64,000 nt of DNA from assembly GCF_034555375.1 (NCBI RefSeq), contig NZ_CP140706.1, forward strand, positions 1,293,001-1,357,000, written 5' to 3'. Made by a program: the position numbers and the translations under genes. Of this stretch, positions 32,481 through 41,361 are shown in pieces. Origin of the DNA: Pseudomonas sp. B33.4. Its GTDB lineage: Bacteria > Pseudomonadota > Gammaproteobacteria > Pseudomonadales > Pseudomonadaceae. The notes under the pieces are model-generated. The model was not told the DNA's origin, made no database searches, and was given only the letters and a program-made list of their open reading frames with translations. Each line of letters begins with the position of its first letter. Position 1 is the first letter of the stretch.

Positions 32481-32586
32481 CCGGTTCAACCTGAACCGGC
32501 AACTCAACAAACGCCCCGAACCCGGAGCGTTTTCTTTCCCTCATAAAACACTCAACACCCGCCAAGCCCCTCCCCACGAGGGGCTT
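32481..32586 (+). terminator. Three hairpins before the module 1 sheath gene
   Basis: In ~105 bases there are ccggttca/tgaaccgg (32481-32499), an imperfect aacgc...gcgtttt hairpin with a T-run (about 32509-32533), and aagcccctc/gaggggctt (32564-32586). Together they look like a partial terminator or RNA-processing zone between fibre and sheath genes. No strong promoter was recognised after them. Confidence 0.55.
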
Positions 32587-32609
32587 TCCCGTTTATGGAG
32601 AAACGAAAA

Positions 32610-32795
32610 ATGGCAACCCGCCAAACCTACACCGTGCTCGTCCCATTCCCCACCGGCGGTGGGCACTGGTCGAGCGTCGGTCAAGACCTTGATCTGCTCG
32701 ACGTCGAGGCCAGTGCGCTGCACTTCGCCGGTCGGCTGGAACTGAAAACCCCCACCACCCAGGCCAAAAAGGCCGCTGCCAAGAAGGCTGACTGA
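32610..32795 (+). CDS. Module 1: small DUF2635-like protein before the sheath
   Basis: The 61-residue protein (MATRQTYTVLVPFPTGGGHW...) ends in a Lys/Ala-rich tail (QAKKAAAKKAD) and stands 2 bp before the sheath gene. Module 2 has a protein of like size and tail in the same place (39619, ending APAKQKGAK). It is small, basic and probably an accessory tail protein; exact role unknown. Confidence 0.6.
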   Translation: MATRQTYTVLVPFPTGGGHWSSVGQDLDLLDVEASALHFAGRLELKTPTTQAKKAAAKKAD

Positions 32796-32797
32796 CT

Positions 32798-33964
32798 ATG
32801 GCTGAGGTTCTGAACTTCGAGCACAACGGCATTACCGTCAATGCCACCGAATCCCCCGAGGCCATGGGTGGCCTGGGTGACAACGTTATCGGTCTGGTCG
32901 GCACTGCGCCGAAAGCCGATCCGCTGATTCCGCGTAACGCGCCGTTTCGCATCAACAGCTTCACCACCCACGCGCTGCTCGATCCGACCGGTTCGGAAGA
33001 GGGTACCCTGTACCACGCGGTTTACCAGATCCTCAAAGTGGTCAAGGTGCCGGTCTACGTAGTGATCGTCGAAGCGGGCGCGACCCCGGCCGACACCGTC
33101 AACAACGTGATCGGTGGTGTTGATCCGCTGACTGGCCGCAAGCTCGGTCTGGCTGCGCTGGGCAGTGTCCCGGAAGACCTGACCATCATTGGTGCGCCGG
33201 GCTTCACCGGCACCAAAGCGGTGGCCGGCGAGTTCGCCTCGTTCGGCAAGCGCATCAAGGCCCGTGTGGTGCTGGACGGCAAGGACGCTTCGGTCGCCGA
33301 TCAAGTCCTGTACAGCCAGGAACTCGGCGGCGCCGATCTCGGTTTCGACCGTTGCCTGGTGGTGCACAACATGCCTGCCGTGTATTCGAAAGCGGCGAAG
33401 AAAAACGTGTTCCTGTCGCCGTCGAGTCTGGCGATTGCCGCGCTGGCCAAGGTCAAGCAGTGGGAGAGCCCGGGCAACCAGGTGACCTACGCCGAAGACG
33501 TTTCGCGGGTCGTTGAATACAACATCCTCGACACTTCCACCGAAGGCGATCTGCTCAACCGCTACGGTGTCAGCTACTACGCCCGTACCGTGCTTGGCGG
33601 CTTCTCGCTGCTGGGTAACCGCTCGATCACCGGCAAATTCATCAGCTACGTCGGCCTCGAAGATGCGATCAGCCGCAAGCTGGTCAAGGCCGGCCAGAAA
33701 GCCATGGCCAAAAACCTCACCAAGTCCTTCATGGATCAAGAGGTCAAGCGCATCAACGACTGGCTGCAAACCCTGGTCGCCGACGAAACCATTCCTGGCG
33801 GCAGCGTGTATCTGCACCCGGAACTCAACAGCGTCGAGAAGTACAAGAACGGCACCTGGTACGTGGTCATCGACTATGGCCGCTACGCGCCGAACGAACA
33901 CATGGTTTATCAACTCAACGCCCGCGATGAAATCATCGAGCAGTTCCTGGAGGACGTTCTCTAA
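32798..33964 (+). CDS. Module 1: contractile tail sheath (P2 gpFI-like)
   Basis: The 388-residue sheath monomer matches P2 FI/R-pyocin PA0622: GLGDNVIGLVGTAPKADPLI near residue 25, PGFTGTKAVAGEFASFGKRI near 133, a family-typical stretch GVSYYARTVLGGFSLLGNRS near 255, and C-terminal RVDYQ-like region HMVYQLNARDEIIEQFLEDV. Sheath contraction drives the tube through the target envelope. Its stop overlaps the tube ATG by one base. Confidence 0.96.
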   Translation: MAEVLNFEHNGITVNATESPEAMGGLGDNVIGLVGTAPKADPLIPRNAPFRINSFTTHALLDPTGSEEGTLYHAVYQILKVVKVPVYVVIVEAGATPADTVNNVIGGVDPLTGRKLGLAALGSVPEDLTIIGAPGFTGTKAVAGEFASFGKRIKARVVLDGKDASVADQVLYSQELGGADLGFDRCLVVHNMPAVYSKAAKKNVFLSPSSLAIAALAKVKQWESPGNQVTYAEDVSRVVEYNILDTSTEGDLLNRYGVSYYARTVLGGFSLLGNRSITGKFISYVGLEDAISRKLVKAGQKAMAKNLTKSFMDQEVKRINDWLQTLVADETIPGGSVYLHPELNSVEKYKNGTWYVVIDYGRYAPNEHMVYQLNARDEIIEQFLEDVL

Positions 33965-34470
33965 TGTTTACCAACCGCGTAAGACAGGCCATCGCGGCCA
34001 CCCTGCAAGGCCTGCCGTTGTCGGCGACCGTTGAAGAATTCACCCCGCCGAAGATCGAGTTCGACGTAGAAGAAATGCGTGGCGGCCGCTTCATCGTCGA
34101 AGAAATGGCCAAGGGCGGCAAAGCGCTGAACGCCAAGCTGACCCTGCAAGGCCTCGGCGCCGAAGTCATGCTCGCACTGGGTGTGAAGCTGGGCGACGAC
34201 ATCCTGCTGAACGTGCGTGAAGCCGGTCAGGATCAGGATGGCAACACCTGGTTCACCTACCACACCGTCGGCGGCAAGCTGAAGTCCCTCGAAGAAACCG
34301 CCGTGAAAATGGGTGAAAAACCCAAGACTAATCTTGAGCTGTCCTGCCGCACCTACAACCGCCTGGAAAACGGCGTGCCGGTGATCGACATCGACGTGCG
34401 CACCCAGAAGTTCGTGCTCAACGGCGTCGACATCCTCGGTGATGCGCGGCGTGCGGTGCTGATGCCGTAA
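33964..34470 (+). CDS. Module 1: tail tube (P2 gpFII-like)
   Basis: The 168-residue tube protein shows the FII pattern: an N-terminal TNRVRQAIAATLQGLPLSAT, VEEFTPPKIEFDVEEMRGG and C-terminal VIDIDVRTQKFVLNGVDILG. It stacks as hexamers inside the sheath and dissipates the target membrane potential when injected. A REP hairpin lies 27 bp after its stop, separating it from the less needed chaperone and tape-measure genes. Confidence 0.95.
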   Translation: MFTNRVRQAIAATLQGLPLSATVEEFTPPKIEFDVEEMRGGRFIVEEMAKGGKALNAKLTLQGLGAEVMLALGVKLGDDILLNVREAGQDQDGNTWFTYHTVGGKLKSLEETAVKMGEKPKTNLELSCRTYNRLENGVPVIDIDVRTQKFVLNGVDILGDARRAVLMP

Positions 34471-34496
34471 CTCACGGCTTACAGGCAATCACAAAA

Positions 34497-34530
34497 CACT
34501 GTGGGAGCGAGCAAGCTCGCTCCCACAGTG
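34497..34530. repeat. REP hairpin after the module 1 tube gene
   Basis: A perfect 16-bp inverted repeat (34497-34512, 34515-34530; core gtgggagcgagc) with a 2-base loop. It is a compact REP element inside the tailocin operon and shares its arm with the doublet at 9035-9127. Confidence 0.92.
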
Positions 34531-34560
34531 GATCTAAACGAATCACCAAGGAATTCATAC

Positions 34561-35142
34561 ATGTCGTGGATGCCACCCCAGCATGACCTGTTGTCGCCCA
34601 TCACCGGCGACGACGGTTCGCAGATCGAAACGATCCAGCTCAAGCCACTGTTCTACGCCGCGCAAAAAGAAGCGCTGGAACGCGCCGGCGATGACGAAGA
34701 CGATCAGTTCTTCGAACTGGCACTGCTCGCCACCGGCCTGTCGGTCAAGGAACTCGACCAGCTCAAGCGCCCGGACTACGTGAGCATCGCCCAGTACGTG
34801 CACGAGATGTCGACCCGCCCGGCGTCGTACTTTCTGGAGCAGGTCGAAGACGCGGAAAAATCCGCAGATCCCGACGAAGTGCAACTGCTGCAACCGCTCG
34901 CCGTGACTGGCCGCACCGTGACCTCGCTGAGCCTGGAAATGCCTGTGCTGCGCGCCACCAAAGTGATGAAGAAACTGAAAACGGCCAAGGAACGCGCCGA
35001 GTTCATCACTGCCCATTGCACCGGCCTGATGATCCCCGATCTGGCCCTGATGACAGTCCCGGACTGGACGCAATTGCAGGTGCGCATCGACGATTTTTTA
35101 AACCAGCCGGCGGCCTACTTTCGGAACGCGACATCGAAGTAA
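34561..35142 (+). CDS. Module 1: tail assembly chaperone, short form (P2 gpE-like)
   Basis: The 193-residue protein is the unshifted product. It starts MSWMPPQHDLLSPITGDDGS (ATG at 34561, aagg signal) and has an acidic helical body. As in P2 E, it should coat the tape measure while the tube polymerises. It carries a slippery T-run near its end and produces a longer version by -1 frameshift (see next entry). Confidence 0.85.
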   Translation: MSWMPPQHDLLSPITGDDGSQIETIQLKPLFYAAQKEALERAGDDEDDQFFELALLATGLSVKELDQLKRPDYVSIAQYVHEMSTRPASYFLEQVEDAEKSADPDEVQLLQPLAVTGRTVTSLSLEMPVLRATKVMKKLKTAKERAEFITAHCTGLMIPDLALMTVPDWTQLQVRIDDFLNQPAAYFRNATSK

Positions 35143-35264
35143 TCCTCGATATCGTCCCGCTCATTTACCCGGTAAGTGAAGCGGAAATTCTCGAATGGGA
35201 CGCCGAAAAGGCGTTGCGCCGCTACGACATAGCGATCACTCGCCTTGGCGTGAAACAGGAGTAG
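34561..35264 (+). CDS. Module 1: frameshifted tail assembly chaperone (E+E' type)
   Basis: Ribosomes slipping -1 on T TTT TTA (35094-35100) read on from AAA at 35100 for 54 more codons (KPAGGLLSERDIEVILDIVP..., ending RLGVKQE), giving 234 residues. The downstream frame is open only from within the short gene, has no own start signal, and its sequence is protein-like (LIYPVSEAEILEWDAEKALR). This matches the E/E+E' frameshift between tube and tape-measure genes of P2-like tails. The stop is 7 bp before the tape-measure ATG. Confidence 0.85.
35094..35100 (+). other. Programmed -1 frameshift site, module 1
   Basis: The heptamer T TTT TTA is in the correct zero-frame phase (GAT TTT TTA), allowing both tRNAs to re-pair on TTT after a -1 slip. 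Confidence 0.85.
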
Positions 35265-35271
35265 AGCGGCA

Positions 35272-37248
35272 ATGGCAGAGAGTAAATATGCACCGATAAA
35301 TGCCGGTGAAAGCGGCGTTGCGGCGGCCGGCAATATCAGTTTGAACATGGCAGCAGTGAGCTCCGGTACAGGAGCGATCGGCCGCGAGCAGATTTCCAGC
35401 CTGAGTCAGGCGCTCATCACTGCGAGTATCAAGATCGGCTCGCTGACGGCCGCGATCGACTCATTGAGGCTGGCGTTGTCCAGCCTGCGTTCGATTTCGC
35501 TGAACAACAATGCGAAGAGCGAGTCGACCCGCGAACCTACTACGCCGGGTGAGGCCAGTGAGCGGGCCAAGGTGCCTGAGAGTCTCAAGCCAGCGATTGA
35601 CTTGTACACGGCTGCTGCCGAGTTGGGCATCGCCGCGCAACTGCCGCCAAAGCAGACCAACGAAATGGCGCTGTCGAGCCTGATCATAGCCACTAAGCCA
35701 TTGGTGGCCGCGGGCGGCACCAGCGGTCAAGAGTTGCTCAAGGCCGCTACGCTGGCAGCTGACGCAGGGGTTGGCAATGAGCTGACGAATGCGGCGGACA
35801 AACCCTTTGAATTGCTCAACTTTGCTGGCGACGCTGCAATCGTTGCATCAGCCTTCAAAGTCCCGGCTGAGGAAGTCGCCGAAATGATGGCGGTGTGGCG
35901 CACTTCGATGAAGCTCACTCGCGACCAGGCGTTTGACCTTGCGGATGCGACAAACCAGCTCGGCAAAATACCGGGTGGTGCCAAACCGGCAGACATCGGT
36001 GCCGTTCTCAAACAGTCGGGTGATGCGGCCATTGCGGTAGGCATGCAACCCGAGCAAGCCGCCGCGCTGTCCGCAGCCTTGCTCAACAGCGGGACGAAAA
36101 AAGACGATGCCGGCGACGCGTTGAAGCGCATTGCCCACGCGCTGGACAGGGGGGACAACGCGTCCGCCACCGAGCGTGGCGCCTGGAAGCAACTGGGGCT
36201 GGATCCCGCGGCCGTGACCGCGGCGATGCATGACCCGGACAAGCAAAGTGCACAGGGAGCGGTACTGTCGGTGCTGGCTGCGCTGAACGCCCAACCGGCC
36301 GAGCAACGCGCCCAGTTGGCGCAGACACTCTTTGCCGATGGCGGTAATGCGGTGCAGTTGCTGTCGCAGAACCTTGGCGACGTCAATCAGGCCTTCTCGC
36401 AAGTGAAGGACAAAGACCAATACGCGACGTCGAAGGTCGGTGATCAGAGTTCGGTGCGCCAGTCTGCACTGGCGCTCTCCAATACCCCGCAAGGACAGTG
36501 GAACGCTCAGAATGCGCGAAGCGATCGGTTGACCATCGCCAGCGCCAATGCCGTGGCGCCTTCTCCAGAGGCGCTAAGTGTTGCCGGTGCCAGCCTCGAC
36601 AGGATGAGTGAATTCGCCGAGGCCCATCCGACGACGGCTGCGGTGATCATCACTGTCGGCACAGCCTTGAAAAAGATATTCGATGTGCTGTTGGACACCG
36701 CTGTCGAGGAGGGGAAAGAGCGGCTGGGCAAACGGATACCCGGTGGCGCGCCGGGCAATCCTCCCGATCTTTCATCTACCGGCGATTCTGCAGTGCAGCT
36801 TCCAACGGATGCGCCGGTCGTGGAGATCGCCAGTCTGGCGCCCGCGACTGCCAGGGAAATGGACATCGGCGAACCCTCCCCCTTGCTCAATACGCCGCGC
36901 CTGGGGCCTCCGAGCGTTGCCATGGAAACGATTGCCCAGGTTGCTCCAGCTTCGGACAAAGTTGCGGGAGCTGCATTGAGTGATCGGCTCGTGTTCTTCG
37001 CTCCCGACACCCTCTCCGCGCCCGGCCAGGTCAGCAAGGATCTGGCGAGCGCCCAGGCCGCCAACCAGCATGTCACTTACGCACCTTCGGTTCAGGTGTA
37101 CTGCAGTGATCCGGGTAGTTCGGAAAACATCGGATTGCTGGTGACACAGCACCTGCGAAGCCAGTTCGACAGCCAATTCACACCGCTGATGACCAGCAAC
37201 CCCCTCGCCACCCGCCGTGACGCAGCCTTGACCGATGGAGTCGCCTGA
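35272..37248 (+). CDS. Module 1: tape measure protein
   Basis: The 658-residue protein sets tail length. It is mostly helical and Ala/Ser-rich, with a central phage-minor-tail-type region (EVAEMMAVWRTSMKLTRDQA, KIPGGAKPADIGAVLKQSGD, AAALSAALLNSGTKKDDAGD). A hydrophobic segment lies near residue 450 (TTAAVIITVGTALKKIFDVL) and the tail end is globular. It has no repeat arrays like the module 2 counterpart. Its stop overlaps the gpU start. The place after the frameshifted chaperone and before U-X-D fits the P2 order. Confidence 0.88.
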   Translation: MAESKYAPINAGESGVAAAGNISLNMAAVSSGTGAIGREQISSLSQALITASIKIGSLTAAIDSLRLALSSLRSISLNNNAKSESTREPTTPGEASERAKVPESLKPAIDLYTAAAELGIAAQLPPKQTNEMALSSLIIATKPLVAAGGTSGQELLKAATLAADAGVGNELTNAADKPFELLNFAGDAAIVASAFKVPAEEVAEMMAVWRTSMKLTRDQAFDLADATNQLGKIPGGAKPADIGAVLKQSGDAAIAVGMQPEQAAALSAALLNSGTKKDDAGDALKRIAHALDRGDNASATERGAWKQLGLDPAAVTAAMHDPDKQSAQGAVLSVLAALNAQPAEQRAQLAQTLFADGGNAVQLLSQNLGDVNQAFSQVKDKDQYATSKVGDQSSVRQSALALSNTPQGQWNAQNARSDRLTIASANAVAPSPEALSVAGASLDRMSEFAEAHPTTAAVIITVGTALKKIFDVLLDTAVEEGKERLGKRIPGGAPGNPPDLSSTGDSAVQLPTDAPVVEIASLAPATAREMDIGEPSPLLNTPRLGPPSVAMETIAQVAPASDKVAGAALSDRLVFFAPDTLSAPGQVSKDLASAQAANQHVTYAPSVQVYCSDPGSSENIGLLVTQHLRSQFDSQFTPLMTSNPLATRRDAALTDGVA

Positions 37249-37631
37249 TGAAACAACAAATGGCACTGGGCAGTTTCATCTTCGGCCTCTCGCGTCAATT
37301 TGCGTACCACCAGTTGTTGCGCAAGTCCGATGGCGGCTGGACCGAAATACAGATCCTCACCAGCAAACCGAAATCCAGCCAGACCGGCCAGAAGTCGGAA
37401 ACCCTGACCATCACCGGCAAATCGATGTACGCCGTGGCCATGGATCGGCTCGATGAATTGCGCGCCTTGCAGGCCCTGCGAATACCGCTGCCATTGATTG
37501 ACGGCATAGGCCGCAACTGGGGTTTGTGGCGGATCAACAACGTTCAGGAAACCCAGACCCAGATCATCGATGACGGCACGGCGATGGTCGTCGATTGGGT
37601 CATCGAGTTGGCGGAGTTCAATAATGCGTAA
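37248..37631 (+). CDS. Module 1: tail protein gpU-like
   Basis: The 127-residue protein matches the P2 U family: MALGSFIFGLSRQFAYHQLL then RKSDGGWTEIQ, SETLTITGKSMYAVAMDRLD, PLPLIDGIGRNWGLWRIN. It belongs to the tube-baseplate junction. It overlaps the tape-measure gene by one base and X by 8 bp. Confidence 0.93.
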   Translation: MKQQMALGSFIFGLSRQFAYHQLLRKSDGGWTEIQILTSKPKSSQTGQKSETLTITGKSMYAVAMDRLDELRALQALRIPLPLIDGIGRNWGLWRINNVQETQTQIIDDGTAMVVDWVIELAEFNNA

Positions 37632-37836
37632 GGTCCGAAGCGTGGCCGGTGATTCGGTGAATCTGCTGCTCTACCGCGAAACCGGGCGCAGCGACGATGC
37701 CGCTGAAGAAGCCCTGTGGAAACTCAACCCGACCCTGGCTGAACACGGCCCGGTTCTGCCCGCTGGCATCTGGGTCGTGCTGCCTGAACTCGACAGCAAA
37801 CCCGCCGCAATCAAAGCGCTCACGGCTTGGGATTAA
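37624..37836 (+). CDS. Module 1: tail protein gpX-like (LysM-like)
   Basis: The 70-residue protein opens MRKVRSVAGDSVNLLLYRET and ends VLPAGIWVVLPELDSKPAAI..., the compact LysM-like fold of P2 X/T4 gp53-type wedge clamps. It overlaps U by 8 bp and is 9 bp before D. Confidence 0.9.
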   Translation: MRKVRSVAGDSVNLLLYRETGRSDDAAEEALWKLNPTLAEHGPVLPAGIWVVLPELDSKPAAIKALTAWD

Positions 37837-37845
37837 GGAGGTTGT

Positions 37846-38877
37846 ATGGCATTGGGTTTTACCCCGGTCGTTCAGATTTATGGCGCAAACGCGGATCTGC
37901 TCAACCAGCGTCTGATCAGTTGGGAACACATTGATGCCGCCGGTATCGAGTCGGATCAACTGACCATGACCATTGATCTGGAAGGCCTCGAAGGGCTGCC
38001 AAATCTGGGCGGGAAAATCGGCCTGCTGGTGGGTTACCTGGAAATGGAAGAGATGGTCGACAAGGGCCAGTTCAAAGTCACTCGCCTGACACCGACGCTG
38101 TTTCCGTTTCGCCTGACCCTGGTGGCCACTGCAGCGCCTTTCAGCAAGGATGACGAGACCGGCTTCAAGCAGCGCCGCACCGCCAGTCATGGACCGACGA
38201 CGCTCGGTCAATTGTTCAGCAAACTGGTGTCGCAGCACGGTTTTTCATCGCGTGTCGCTGCGGACGTGTCGATGATCAAGATCGCCCACGTCGACCAGTC
38301 CAATGAAACTGACATGGGCTTTCTGACGCGGCTGGCGAAGAAGTACAACCTGGTCGCCAAACCTTATGGCGATGCGTATGTGCTGGCGCGGCCCGGGCAG
38401 ATCAAATCCATCTCGGGGCAGAAACTGCAGGATGTGACATTGTCGGTCACCCACAACAATCGTCCCGGCGATCACGCCTTCATCAGCGCCACGCTGGAAG
38501 AGGCCGCCCGCGAACAGGCAAAGGGCTGCAAGACCTGTTTTGTCGATGCTGTTACAGGCGTTTTACATTGGGTCGAGACGGGACTTGCGCCGTTCAAGAC
38601 CATCCGCCAGAAGCAACCCAATGAAGCCGACGCCATTGCCGTCGGCGAGGGTGAAGTGCGCAAGATGCTCCGGCAAAAGTTCAAGGTGAAGATCACCTGC
38701 CCGGGCGATCCGCGACTGGCCGCTGAAGGCCTGGTGCTGCTCGATGATACCTGGCCGGATTTCATGCGCGGACGCTGGTCGATCGACAAGGTCACCGCCA
38801 GCGGCAATCGCGAGAACAGCTATCGCTGCCTGATCGATGCATCGTGCCTGGACCCCAAAGCCGAAGCCAAAGACTGA
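37846..38877 (+). CDS. Module 1: baseplate hub protein (P2 gpD-like)
   Basis: The 343-residue protein matches the late control protein D family (T4 gp27-like hub): MALGFTPVVQIYGANADLLN, HIDAAGIESDQLTMTIDLEG, NETDMGFLTRLAKKYNLVAK, VLLDDTWPDFMRGRWSIDKV. The hub joins tube and spike. In single R-type clusters D is followed directly by the endolysin; here a REP pair and the whole of module 2 intervene. Confidence 0.95.
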   Translation: MALGFTPVVQIYGANADLLNQRLISWEHIDAAGIESDQLTMTIDLEGLEGLPNLGGKIGLLVGYLEMEEMVDKGQFKVTRLTPTLFPFRLTLVATAAPFSKDDETGFKQRRTASHGPTTLGQLFSKLVSQHGFSSRVAADVSMIKIAHVDQSNETDMGFLTRLAKKYNLVAKPYGDAYVLARPGQIKSISGQKLQDVTLSVTHNNRPGDHAFISATLEEAAREQAKGCKTCFVDAVTGVLHWVETGLAPFKTIRQKQPNEADAIAVGEGEVRKMLRQKFKVKITCPGDPRLAAEGLVLLDDTWPDFMRGRWSIDKVTASGNRENSYRCLIDASCLDPKAEAKD

Positions 38878-38897
38878 TCTCTCAGCCCACGAGTCCC

Positions 38898-38988
38898 CTG
38901 TAGGAGTGAGCCTGCTCGCGATAGCGGTGTGTCAGGCACATTGATTTTGAATGTGGCACCGCCATCGCGAGCAGGCTCACTCCTACAG
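38898..38988. repeat. REP doublet at the junction of the two tailocin modules
   Basis: Two perfectly complementary 25-bp arms (38898-38922, 38964-38988) enclose 41 bp. The arms share 22 bp with the accA-tilS doublet at 2211-2297. Its site exactly between module 1 and module 2 could mark the joint or buffer expression between them. Confidence 0.93.
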
Positions 38989-39037
38989 TGGATTCGCGGT
39001 GTTTTCTGCAACTCATTTCAATTCTGGAACACCCCCC

Positions 39038-39622
39038 ATGAAGATCACCCCGATCCTCACGCAACTGCGTGGGCAATGCCCTGGCCTTGCCAATCACATT
39101 TCGGTGGGTGTCGATCTGGCTTTGCTGCAAGGCAATGTCGATCTGCCGACACCCTCGGCCCATGTGCTGCCACTGGCCGACTTGGCGAGTGAAAGCACCA
39201 CACAAAACCTCACCACTCAACCGATCCGCGAGCGCTTCGAAATCGTCCTCGTGCTTGACGCCACCGACGCTACAAAAGCGCTGGATCTGTTGCACGACCT
39301 GCGTGCCGAACTGTGGCGCGCACTGGTGGGATTCAAACCCGCTTCCGACTACAGCGCCATCGTCTATGACGGCGGCGAAATGGTCTCGATCAACAGCAGC
39401 CGCGCTTTCTACCGGCTGCGCTTTTTTGCCGAGTTCCAGCTCGGCCGCAATCTGCCAAGTCAGCCTGCGGAGAGTTGGCACGAACGCGAACTGGACGGTT
39501 TGTCGTCCTTTACCGGGGCCACCGTGCGGGTCGATGCGATCGATCCTGCCGACCCCAACCTGAAACGCCCGGGCCCCGATGGGCGCGTGGAAATGACTTT
39601 CTCTGGAGACGTAACCCCATGA
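39038..39622 (+). CDS. Module 2: tail terminator-like protein (Mu gp37-like)
   Basis: The 194-residue protein starts MKITPILTQLRGQCPGLANH and has VLPLADLASESTTQNLTTQP, RERFEIVLVLDATDATKALD and LRAELWRALVGFKP, patterns of the Mu/SfV-type protein that caps the tail tube. It opens module 2 and overlaps the next gene by 4 bp. In a tailocin without a head the terminator closes the tail's upper end. Confidence 0.75.
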   Translation: MKITPILTQLRGQCPGLANHISVGVDLALLQGNVDLPTPSAHVLPLADLASESTTQNLTTQPIRERFEIVLVLDATDATKALDLLHDLRAELWRALVGFKPASDYSAIVYDGGEMVSINSSRAFYRLRFFAEFQLGRNLPSQPAESWHERELDGLSSFTGATVRVDAIDPADPNLKRPGPDGRVEMTFSGDVTP

Positions 39623-39798
39623 GCAATCGCATCACCGTACTGCCGGCCGCTGGCCGTGTCGTACCTGACCCGGAGGCGGGCGATCTGCTGCCGCTGGAAG
39701 GCCGTGAAGTGCTGGACAGCGCCTGGTGGCGCCGACGTCTGGCGGACGGCGATATCACCCTCAAAACCGCACCAGCCAAACAAAAGGGAGCCAAATAA
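39619..39798 (+). CDS. Module 2: DUF2635 protein
   Basis: The 59-residue protein (MSNRITVLPAAGRVVPDPEA, ending TAPAKQKGAK) has the DUF2635 pattern VPDPE..GDLLP..GREV. Proteins of this family regularly precede the sheath in Mu-like tails; function unknown. It overlaps its neighbours on both sides (atga with 39038 gene, taatg with the sheath). Confidence 0.85.
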   Translation: MSNRITVLPAAGRVVPDPEAGDLLPLEGREVLDSAWWRRRLADGDITLKTAPAKQKGAK

Positions 39799-41294
39799 TG
39801 GCGATCGGATTCAGCAACATCCCTGCGGACATTCGTGTACCGCTGTTCTATGCCGAAATGGACAACTCGGCCGCCAATAGCGCGAGTTCGACCCTGCGTC
39901 GTTTGATCGTCGCTCAGGTCAACGACAACATCGCCCCGACCGAAGTCGGCAAACTGGTGCTGGTCTCCAGTGTTGCGCTGGCCAAGAGCATCGGCGGCCA
40001 AGGCTCGATGCTCGCCTCGATGTACGAAACCTTCCGCAAGGCTGACCCGATCGGCGAGATCTGGTGCCTGCCGCTGCACAACGCTGAAGGCGCCATCGCC
40101 AAAGGCGTGCTGACCCTGACCGGCACCGCCACTCAGGCCGGCGTGCTCAATCTGTATGTCGGCGGCGTGCGTGTGCAAGCCACCGTGGTCAACGGTGCCA
40201 CTGCTGCACAAGCGGCCACCGCACTGGCGCAGAAAATCAACGCCACCGCCGACCTGCCGGTCAGCGCTGCGGCTGCCGAAGGTGTGGTCACCCTGAACGC
40301 CAAATGGACTGGCGACAGCGGTAACGACATCAGTCTGCAATTCAATCGCCTGGGCAAGAGCAACGGCGAAGACACCCCGGCCGGCCTTACCACTGCGATC
40401 ACCGCCATGACCGGCGGCGCCGGCGTGCCGGATCAAGTGGCGGCGATTGCCGCTCTGGGTGATGAGCCGTTCGAATTCATCGCACTGCCATGGTCCGATC
40501 TGTCGACCCTCAACACCTGGCAAGCGGTCATGGATGACAGCACCGGTCGCTGGTCGTGGGCCAAGCAACTGTTCGGTCACGTCTACAGCGCCAAGCGCGG
40601 CACCGTCGGTACGCTGGTTGCAGCCGGCCAGGCACGCAACGACCAGCACATGACCATTCAGGCGCTGGAGCCGGGCGTTCCGCAACCGTTCTGGGTACAA
40701 GCGGCGGCACTGGCTGCACGCACCGCGGTGTTCATCTCCGCTGACGCCAGCCGTCCGACCCAAAGCGGCAGTCTGCCGGGTGTTGATCCGGCGCCAGCGA
40801 GTGAGCGTTTCACCCTGACCGAGCGTCAGTCGCTGCTCAACTACGGCATCGCCACCGCGTACTACGAAGGCGGCTACGTGCGCATCCAGCGCTCGATCAC
40901 CACTTACCAGAAAAACGCTTACGGTCAGGCCGACAACTCCTATCTGGACAGCGAAACCATGCACCAGTCGGCGTTCATCGTGCGCCGTCTGCAAAGCGTG
41001 ATCACCAGCAAATACGGTCGCCACAAACTGGCTTCCGACGGCACCCGTTTCGGCGCCGGCCAGCCAATCGTCACCCCGGCGACCATTCGCGGTGAGCTGA
41101 TCGCCCAGTACGCCAAGCTCGAACTGGAAGGCCACGTCGAGAACGCCGAGCTGTTCGCCGAGCACCTGATCGTCGAACGCGACGTGCAGGACCCGAGCCG
41201 CGTGAACGTGCTGTTCCCGCCGGATTACATCAACGGTCTGCGCGTGTTCGCACTGCTCAACCAGTTCCGTCTGCAGTACGACGACGCGGCTTGA
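39798..41294 (+). CDS. Module 2: contractile tail sheath (Mu gpL-like)
   Basis: The 498-residue sheath is longer than that of module 1 and of the Mu type: MAIGFSNIPADIRVPLFYAE at the start, an inserted domain around residues 90-200 (GVLTLTGTATQAGVLNLYVG), FIALPWSDLSTLNTWQAVMD near residue 230, and C-terminal RVNVLFPPDYINGLRVFALL. The two sheaths have little in common by eye, so the modules have separate phage origins. A hairpin terminator lies between it and the tube gene. Confidence 0.95.
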   Translation: MAIGFSNIPADIRVPLFYAEMDNSAANSASSTLRRLIVAQVNDNIAPTEVGKLVLVSSVALAKSIGGQGSMLASMYETFRKADPIGEIWCLPLHNAEGAIAKGVLTLTGTATQAGVLNLYVGGVRVQATVVNGATAAQAATALAQKINATADLPVSAAAAEGVVTLNAKWTGDSGNDISLQFNRLGKSNGEDTPAGLTTAITAMTGGAGVPDQVAAIAALGDEPFEFIALPWSDLSTLNTWQAVMDDSTGRWSWAKQLFGHVYSAKRGTVGTLVAAGQARNDQHMTIQALEPGVPQPFWVQAAALAARTAVFISADASRPTQSGSLPGVDPAPASERFTLTERQSLLNYGIATAYYEGGYVRIQRSITTYQKNAYGQADNSYLDSETMHQSAFIVRRLQSVITSKYGRHKLASDGTRFGAGQPIVTPATIRGELIAQYAKLELEGHVENAELFAEHLIVERDVQDPSRVNVLFPPDYINGLRVFALLNQFRLQYDDAA

Positions 41295-41319
41295 TCGCCG
41301 CGTTTGACCACCAGCATTC

Positions 41320-41343
41320 AGCCCACCGCGCGTGGGCTTTTTT
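41320..41343 (+). terminator. Intrinsic terminator-like hairpin between sheath and tube, module 2
   Basis: A 7-bp stem agcccac / gtgggct with a 5-base loop is followed by six T residues. It lies inside the operon, 26 bp after the sheath stop, so read-through must occur for downstream genes. Confidence 0.8.
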
Positions 41344-41361
41344 AATCAAGGGAGTAACACC

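Noticed and set aside
35016..35264. Separate small gene after the module 1 chaperone
   Set aside because: The only ATG is deep in the overlapping gene with no ribosome-binding site, and a phased slippery heptamer explains the frame as a -1 extension.
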